Shown here: positions 4,934 to 6,865 of the stretch, piece by piece
How positions within the stretch are numbered: the first letter of the stretch is position 1
Layout: each line of letters opens with the position of its first letter
NCBI GenBank assembly: GCA_003525885.1
Contig: DQIG01000134.1
Span: forward strand, 1 to 6,865
DNA length: 6,865 nt
Source: Stenotrophomonas sp.
Lineage (GTDB): Bacteria > Pseudomonadota > Gammaproteobacteria > Xanthomonadales > Xanthomonadaceae
Reading direction: 5' to 3'
The notes under the pieces: model-generated
What the model was told of the DNA's origin: nothing
Databases searched by the model: none
The model's input: the letters and a program-made list of their open reading frames with translations, nothing else
Position numbers and translations under genes: made by a program

Positions 4934-5983
4934 TCAAAGCAGGCGCCAGGCGCCACAGGCCAACAGCGCCAGCAGCATCGACAGCAGTGCCAGGGTCCGC
5001 GGTCGCCACCATTGCCGCGGTTGCCCGGCCATGGCCTGCGGACTGCAGTAGCGCACCAGCCCCGGGCCGAAACCAGCCTGGTGCTGCTGCCTCGAGCAGG
5101 CGTCCAGGCAGGCACCGCAGGCCAGGCAATCGGCCTGCGGTCCCTGCCGGATATCCAGTTGCATCGGGCAGGCGCTGACACAGGCAGCGCAATCGGTGCA
5201 GTCGCCCAGGCGGTCGGCGCTGAAGGTGGGCATCGGTCCAGCCAGCAGCGGATGTGCGGCGCGGAACACGTAATCCTGTGCGGTGGTCGGGTCGAGCAGG
5301 CCTCGGCCGCGTCCGAGCACGCCGCCAAGGCCCGACGGGCGCGTGCCGCGTGGTTCACCGCGGCGCGCGTCGTACAACATGCGTGGCGTATGCGGATCGG
5401 TCAGCAGTGGCTGCATCCGCGCGAACGGGCACAGCGAACGGCACACCTGCTCGCGCAGGAAGCCGGCATTGCCCCAGGTGGCTGCGGCATAGAACAGCAC
5501 CCAGAACGTTTCCCAGCCGCTCCAGCCGATGTGTGGCGCAGCGGCCACCAGTTCGTTGATCGGGCTGAACAGGCCGACGAAGGTGATGCCGGTCCACAGC
5601 GACAGCAGCCCCCAGGCCACCTGGGTGGCGGGGCGCACGGCCGGCGCTGGCAAGGCCTTGGCCATGCCGTGTGCAATCCAGTCGAAGGCACGACGCCACA
5701 GCGTCTGCGGGCAGGCGTGTCCACACCAGATGCGGCCGGCGAGGTGGGTGAGCAGCGCAAGGCCTACCGCCAGCACCGCCAGCATCCCGACCAGCACGCC
5801 GACATCGCCGGGCCACAACGTCCAGCCGAACAGGTCGAAGCGCCGTGCGTTGATGTCAAGCAGCAGGGCCTGGTGCCCGTTCCAGCGCAGCCATGGCAGT
5901 GCATAGAACAGGGCCAGCAAGAGCACGCTGAGCGCGCCGCGCCAACGCCAGGGGCGTGGGATTCCGTTACAGGGCGTACTCAT
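4934..5983 (-). CDS. short CcoG/FixG-like membrane ferredoxin
   Basis: This 349-residue inner-membrane iron-sulfur protein matches CcoG/RdxA/FixG, known in other bacteria as a Cu(II) reductase that helps build cbb3-type cytochrome oxidase. Hydrophobic helices lie at about 16-31, 58-80, 121-140, 155-171 and 328-346. Diagnostic motifs: RRFDLFGWTLWPGD (47-60), GRIWCGHACPQTLW (83-96), GFLREQVCRSLCPFARMQ (174-191) and RGEPRG (208-213). Two four-cysteine ferredoxin motifs follow: CTDCAACVSACP (262-273) and CLACGACLDAC (286-296). Two features are unusual. About 46 residues separate RGEPRG from the first cluster, more than is typical. The chain also ends after the last helix, so the C-terminal Ig-like FixG_C domain of the roughly 470-residue proteins is absent. 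The ATG at 5983 overlaps the stop of the upstream gene (ATGA), implying translational coupling. No ccoN, ccoO, ccoQ or ccoP gene is adjacent. Confidence 0.9.
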   Translation of the reverse strand: MSTPCNGIPRPWRWRGALSVLLLALFYALPWLRWNGHQALLLDINARRFDLFGWTLWPGDVGVLVGMLAVLAVGLALLTHLAGRIWCGHACPQTLWRRAFDWIAHGMAKALPAPAVRPATQVAWGLLSLWTGITFVGLFSPINELVAAAPHIGWSGWETFWVLFYAAATWGNAGFLREQVCRSLCPFARMQPLLTDPHTPRMLYDARRGEPRGTRPSGLGGVLGRGRGLLDPTTAQDYVFRAAHPLLAGPMPTFSADRLGDCTDCAACVSACPMQLDIRQGPQADCLACGACLDACSRQQHQAGFGPGLVRYCSPQAMAGQPRQWWRPRTLALLSMLLALLACGAWRLL

Positions 5984-6267
5984 CCCAGCGGCAGCTCGTC
6001 GTCGTCATCGCTCGGCATCGGCCGCTGCAGGTACCAGGTGACCGCGCTGGACAATGCCGTCACCGACCAGAACATGAAGAATCCCGCCGTATAGCCCAGT
6101 TCGCGGCTGATCGCTGTGCCCGGAAAGCTGATCGCCTGCAACCGCAGCGGGTCGACGAAGGCGAAGAACACCACGCTGGCCAGGCCCGCAGCGATGAAGC
6201 TGGGCCAGAGAATGGCACCCCAGAGCTGGATCAGTTGCTGGCGGCGGCTGGGAGAGGGTCTGTTCAT
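5980..6267 (-). CDS. two-helix membrane protein of unknown function
   Basis: This 95-residue protein has a basic N-terminus (MNRPSPSRRQ), a first membrane helix at about 15-38 (LWGAILWPSFIAAGLASVVFFAF), a loop with DPLRLQAISFPGT, a second helix at about 57-80 (ELGYTAGFFMFWSVTALSSAVTWYL) and an acidic tail (DDDDELPLG). By the positive-inside rule the N-terminus should be cytoplasmic. The LWPSFIAA and GFFMFWSVTALSS segments resemble small uncharacterised proteins I recall from other gamma-proteobacteria; this is memory, not a search. It is first in an operon whose next gene, the CcoG-like ferredoxin, starts within its stop codon, so the two products probably act together. GGGA four bases before the ATG is a weak ribosome binding site. 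In-frame codons upstream (to 6684) run antisense to the haemoglobin gene and are rejected. Confidence 0.82.
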   Translation of the reverse strand: MNRPSPSRRQQLIQLWGAILWPSFIAAGLASVVFFAFVDPLRLQAISFPGTAISRELGYTAGFFMFWSVTALSSAVTWYLQRPMPSDDDDELPLG

Positions 6268-6295
6268 GCTGTCCCGGATCGGAATGTGGGCGGCG

Positions 6296-6301
6296 CGTAT
6301 A
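6296..6301 (-). promoter_or_regulatory. possible additional -10 box close to the membrane-protein gene
   Basis: TATACG (6301-6296 on the minus strand) matches four of six -10 bases and would start RNA about 20 bases before the ATG at 6267. No fitting -35 is present at the usual distance, so it may be chance. It would allow expression independent of the FNR box. Confidence 0.2.
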
Positions 6302-6330
6302 CTTCGCCGAGGCTGGCGCAGCATCCGCAG

Positions 6331-6353
6331 GGCATGCTTCCTGCAAGCGTGCC
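6331..6353 (-). repeat. hairpin in the leader of the minus-strand operon
   Basis: GGCATGCTT (6331-6339) and AAGCGTGCC (6345-6353) pair in a 9-position stem with one mismatch around a 5-base loop. An alternative pairing uses GGCTGGC (6311-6317) with GCCAGCC (6351-6357). If RNA starts near 6347, as the FNR box predicts, most of this element lies at the very 5' end of the message. Confidence 0.4.
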
Positions 6354-6359
6354 AGCCTA

Positions 6360-6377
6360 GGCGCAGCGGACTGCGCC
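6360..6377. promoter_or_regulatory. perfect palindrome beside the FNR box, candidate second operator
   Basis: GGCGCAG (6360-6366) and CTGCGCC (6371-6377) form a perfect inverted repeat around CGGA. It ends four bases from the FNR box. For a minus-strand start near 6347 it would cover positions -13 to -30, between the FNR site and the -10 region, where a repressor could block polymerase. Confidence 0.4.
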
Positions 6378-6381
6378 GACA

Positions 6382-6395
6382 TTGATCTGGATCAA
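6382..6395. promoter_or_regulatory. FNR/Anr binding site (perfect consensus)
   Basis: TTGAT-CTGG-ATCAA is an exact match to the FNR/Anr consensus TTGAT-N4-ATCAA. It lies between the divergent membrane-protein/CcoG-like operon and the truncated haemoglobin gene. Placed at -41.5, it predicts starts near 6430 (+, an 18-base leader) and 6347 (-, an 80-base leader). CACACT (6419-6424, +) and TAGGCT (6359-6354, -) fall in the -10 windows, each matching consensus at three of six bases. FNR-family proteins carry an oxygen-sensitive iron-sulfur cluster and activate at low oxygen; related DNR-type proteins that sense NO use the same site. Confidence 0.9.
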
Positions 6396-6447
6396 CGGCG
6401 GTGCCGGCCTGGCTGCGGCACACTGCCGGCAAGCTTTGGGTGCCCCG

Positions 6448-6865
6448 ATGAACGCAATGCCGCCACCTGTCCTTCCCGTCGCCTCGCCCGGGTTGTGTAC
6501 CGAGCAGGAAGTGACCCGCCTGGTCCACGACTTCTATGCGCGCGTGCGCGAGGAAGATCGGCTGGGGCCGGTGTTCGAGGCGCACGTCCACGACTGGCCG
6601 GAGCACCTGGCGCAGCTGGTCGATTTCTGGTCGGCGATGCTGCGCGGTACACGCCGTTTCAAGGGCTCGCCGATGTCCAAGCACATGGCCATCGAGCTGG
6701 ACAAGGACCTGTTCGACCGCTGGCTGGTGCTGTTCCGGGTGACCACCGCCGAGTGCGGTAACCCGCCCATGCAGGAGCTGGCCAACGACGTGGCCGCGCG
6801 CATCGGTGACACCTTCTGGAAGCGCTACCAGATGCTGCGCTGGCCTCAGATCGGCCTGCCGGTGC
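6448..6865 (+). CDS. group III truncated haemoglobin (incomplete at right edge)
   Basis: The first 139 codons are present; the stop lies beyond the window. The 2-on-2 globin pattern of group III is clear: LVHDFYARVREEDRLGPVF (25-43) with B10 Tyr30, DWPEHLAQLVDFWSAML (49-65) with E7 His53, GSPMSKHMAIEL (73-84) with proximal haem ligand His79, and RWLVLF (91-96) with G8 Trp92. These match the pocket of Campylobacter Ctb, where Tyr, His and Trp hold bound oxygen. Family members are cytosolic haem proteins linked to oxygen or NO handling under microaerobic conditions; the exact role is unsettled. The start at 6448 has a weak GGGTG site (6438-6442); ATG 6457 is an alternative. The first 15 residues are Pro-rich. 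The FNR box is centred about 59 bases upstream, so low-oxygen induction is expected. Confidence 0.92.
   Translation, partial: MNAMPPPVLPVASPGLCTEQEVTRLVHDFYARVREEDRLGPVFEAHVHDWPEHLAQLVDFWSAMLRGTRRFKGSPMSKHMAIELDKDLFDRWLVLFRVTTAECGNPPMQELANDVAARIGDTFWKRYQMLRWPQIGLPV

Noticed and set aside
6268..6684. Extension of the two-helix protein upstream to 6684
   Set aside because: It would be antisense to the truncated haemoglobin and cross the FNR box; the ATG at 6267 starts the membrane protein cleanly.
1..6865. CRISPR array, insertion sequence, tRNA/rRNA genes, or SMAG-type GTAG repeats
   Set aside because: No regularly spaced direct repeats, transposase motifs, cloverleaf or rRNA stretches were seen, and the GTAG-headed hairpins common in Stenotrophomonas were not found by eye.

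Overview
The window is GC-rich, densely packed bacterial DNA. Its gene families and coding style fit a gamma-proteobacterium of the Xanthomonadaceae, most likely a Stenotrophomonas. That assignment comes from recognising protein families and was not checked by a search. Nine complete genes and one gene cut off by the right edge are supported. Apart from one AT-richer, gene-poor patch (about 4330-4660), the region looks chromosomal.

Left part (1-3050): an aldo/keto reductase and a small SRPBCC-fold protein form a two-gene + strand operon ending at an intrinsic terminator. Convergent to it is a secreted DUF6265 protein. That gene is divergent from an AraC-type regulator, and the 134-base gap between them holds a perfect 16-base palindrome.

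Middle (3050-3600): crcB, encoding a Fluc fluoride channel, lies on the minus strand. Its leader carries a clear fluoride (crcB-motif) riboswitch. Downstream of the aptamer are mutually exclusive stems and a helix that covers the ribosome binding site, so control looks translational.

Centre (3600-4930): a short CI-like repressor without a peptidase domain and a 67-residue Cro-like protein are divergent, as in a phage immunity switch. After the Cro-like gene come about 360 bases without a gene. They contain a perfect 18-base palindrome against a TATAGA box, two hairpins and a T-rich tail, which together look like a repressor-controlled small RNA. A diverged copy of the palindrome lies just before the cro-like gene. 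A 78-residue protein of unknown function follows.

Right part (4930-6865): a short CcoG/FixG-like membrane ferredoxin and a 95-residue two-helix membrane protein overlap by four bases on the minus strand. They are divergent from a group III truncated haemoglobin. A perfect FNR/Anr box sits between them, which suggests shared induction at low oxygen. The best candidates for something undescribed are the CI/Cro/small-RNA cassette and this oxygen-regulated haemoglobin/ferredoxin/membrane-protein module.
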